Source of the DNA: Apophysomyces variabilis
Lineage: Eukaryota; Mucoromycota; Mucoromycetes; Mucorales; Mucoraceae
Direction: 5' to 3'
Assembly (NCBI GenBank): GCA_002749535.1
Contig: MZZL01000137.1
Location: 576,791-640,790, forward strand
Length of the DNA stretch: 64,000 nucleotides
The position numbers and the translations under genes are program-made. Shown here one piece after another: positions 63,282 through 64,000 of this stretch (positions are counted from its first letter, which is position 1; every line of letters begins with the position of its first letter). The notes below the pieces were generated by a model that saw only the letters and a program-made list of their open reading frames with translations, ran no database searches and had not been told where the DNA came from.

Positions 63282-64000
63282 AAATAATTGATTGTGGTGT
63301 ACCAACCAGGTCCATAGAAGTTGTGCACGTACAAGGCAGGTGTGCACCAAACCAAGAGCAAAGGTCGCGCACCTAGGCCAACGTGTAGTGTACCTAGCCG
63401 TGTACTTCTTGAAGATCAAGACAAACTTTCCACCATTCTTACTCCCAAAGGCTCCATCTTTTCATTCTTTCCATGTTGCATTTACTCGGGTGGTGAGGCC
63501 GGAAAAAATATTACACAAAGTGTCATTTATTGACGCGTGCGGTGTTTGTATGGGGGTTGGAAGTACACGTTAGGGATAATAAAAGACGTTAGCAGAACCA
63601 ACACTAGAAAAGGTATACAGACAAGAAAAAGATTTCGATAAAATAGATATACTAAGTTGTGGCAGAAGGGTACAATAAAATAGGATCTCAAAAGGCAATA
63701 CAAAATATGACACAATAAGCCTATTGCTAGTTACTTGTTTCAATGATCGTCCGATGATCCAATGACAACAATAACTCAACAACAGCTAAAGCAAAACAAC
63801 AATAAAGAGGTTTACAAAGGGAAGATACAAAAAAAAGACAACCAACTGAATAAGTGCAATCTAAGCATAGAATGCCACTTGTTCGATTAAGCAGAAAAGG
63901 TGTGGTAAAATTCGCTGTGGTTTTTCCTATCGGATCCCACTATATTTATTTCCATTGCCTTCAAGAAAACTAAGTTTGTCCTAAGGCCAAAGACATATTA
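63282..64000. other. Window end, repeat-derived
   Basis: AT-rich sequence with weak similarity to the repeat unit. Overlapping short frames only; no gene. Confidence 0.4.

Overview
This is a stretch of nuclear DNA from a filamentous fungus, most likely an early-diverging one (Mucoromycota, Mucorales-like). The evidence is a set of clearly eukaryotic genes with many short GT-AG introns (mostly about 40-75 nt, often with CTAAC-type branch points), AT-rich spacers, and fungal versions of the proteins (Pkc1 with HR1-HR1-C2-C1-C1-kinase order and a DYG motif, orotidine decarboxylase, TRAP-alpha, Erd1). No CRISPR, operon or bacterial feature is present. All exon models were built by hand, joining splice sites so that reading phase and family similarity agree.

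Layout. 1-6.3 kb: end of an acidic unknown protein, the p24 cargo receptor EMP24, the mitochondrial processing peptidase alpha subunit and the translocon-associated protein alpha. 7-12.1 kb: PKC1, convergent with URA3/pyrG. 12.3-14.2 kb: broken DDE transposase pieces, two of them in inverted orientation. 14.3-19.6 kb: ERD1 (EXS family), QCR9 and a G protein alpha subunit. 20.4-22.4 kb: a frame-broken unknown ORF and a third transposase relic. 22.7-27.4 kb: a membrane-anchored class 3 lipase, an intronless unknown gene and UNC50/GMH1. 27.4-33 kb: gene-poor, with a candidate small secreted protein, relics, and a cysteine-rich secreted protein with a TATA promoter. 33.8-43.3 kb: dense housekeeping and signalling block (RIO2, a 55-aa microgene, COA4, RasGEF, a dysferlin-domain protein, RPS22). 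43.3-46.8 kb: gene-poor, with an intact-looking 187-bp TIR element. 46.8-59.5 kb: PH protein, VHS-GAT protein, NLS/coiled-coil protein, unknown intronless gene, SR splicing factor. 59.5-64 kb: exonuclease-like exons, then a degenerate direct-repeat array with a GC-rich inserted element.

Functional links. Several genes serve the secretory pathway (EMP24, TRAP-alpha, ERD1, UNC50, VHS-GAT protein), several the mitochondrion (MPP-alpha, QCR9, COA4), and several GTPase/kinase signalling (PKC1, G-alpha, RasGEF, PH protein). Nothing suggests co-transcription; the order is ordinary eukaryotic synteny broken by transposon-rich islands. No clearly novel multi-gene system was found. The observations most worth checking are the one-base frame break in PKC1, two GC-AG introns in UNC50, the two short non-autonomous-type elements, the small unannotated genes and the 45-nt exon that carries a nuclear localisation signal.
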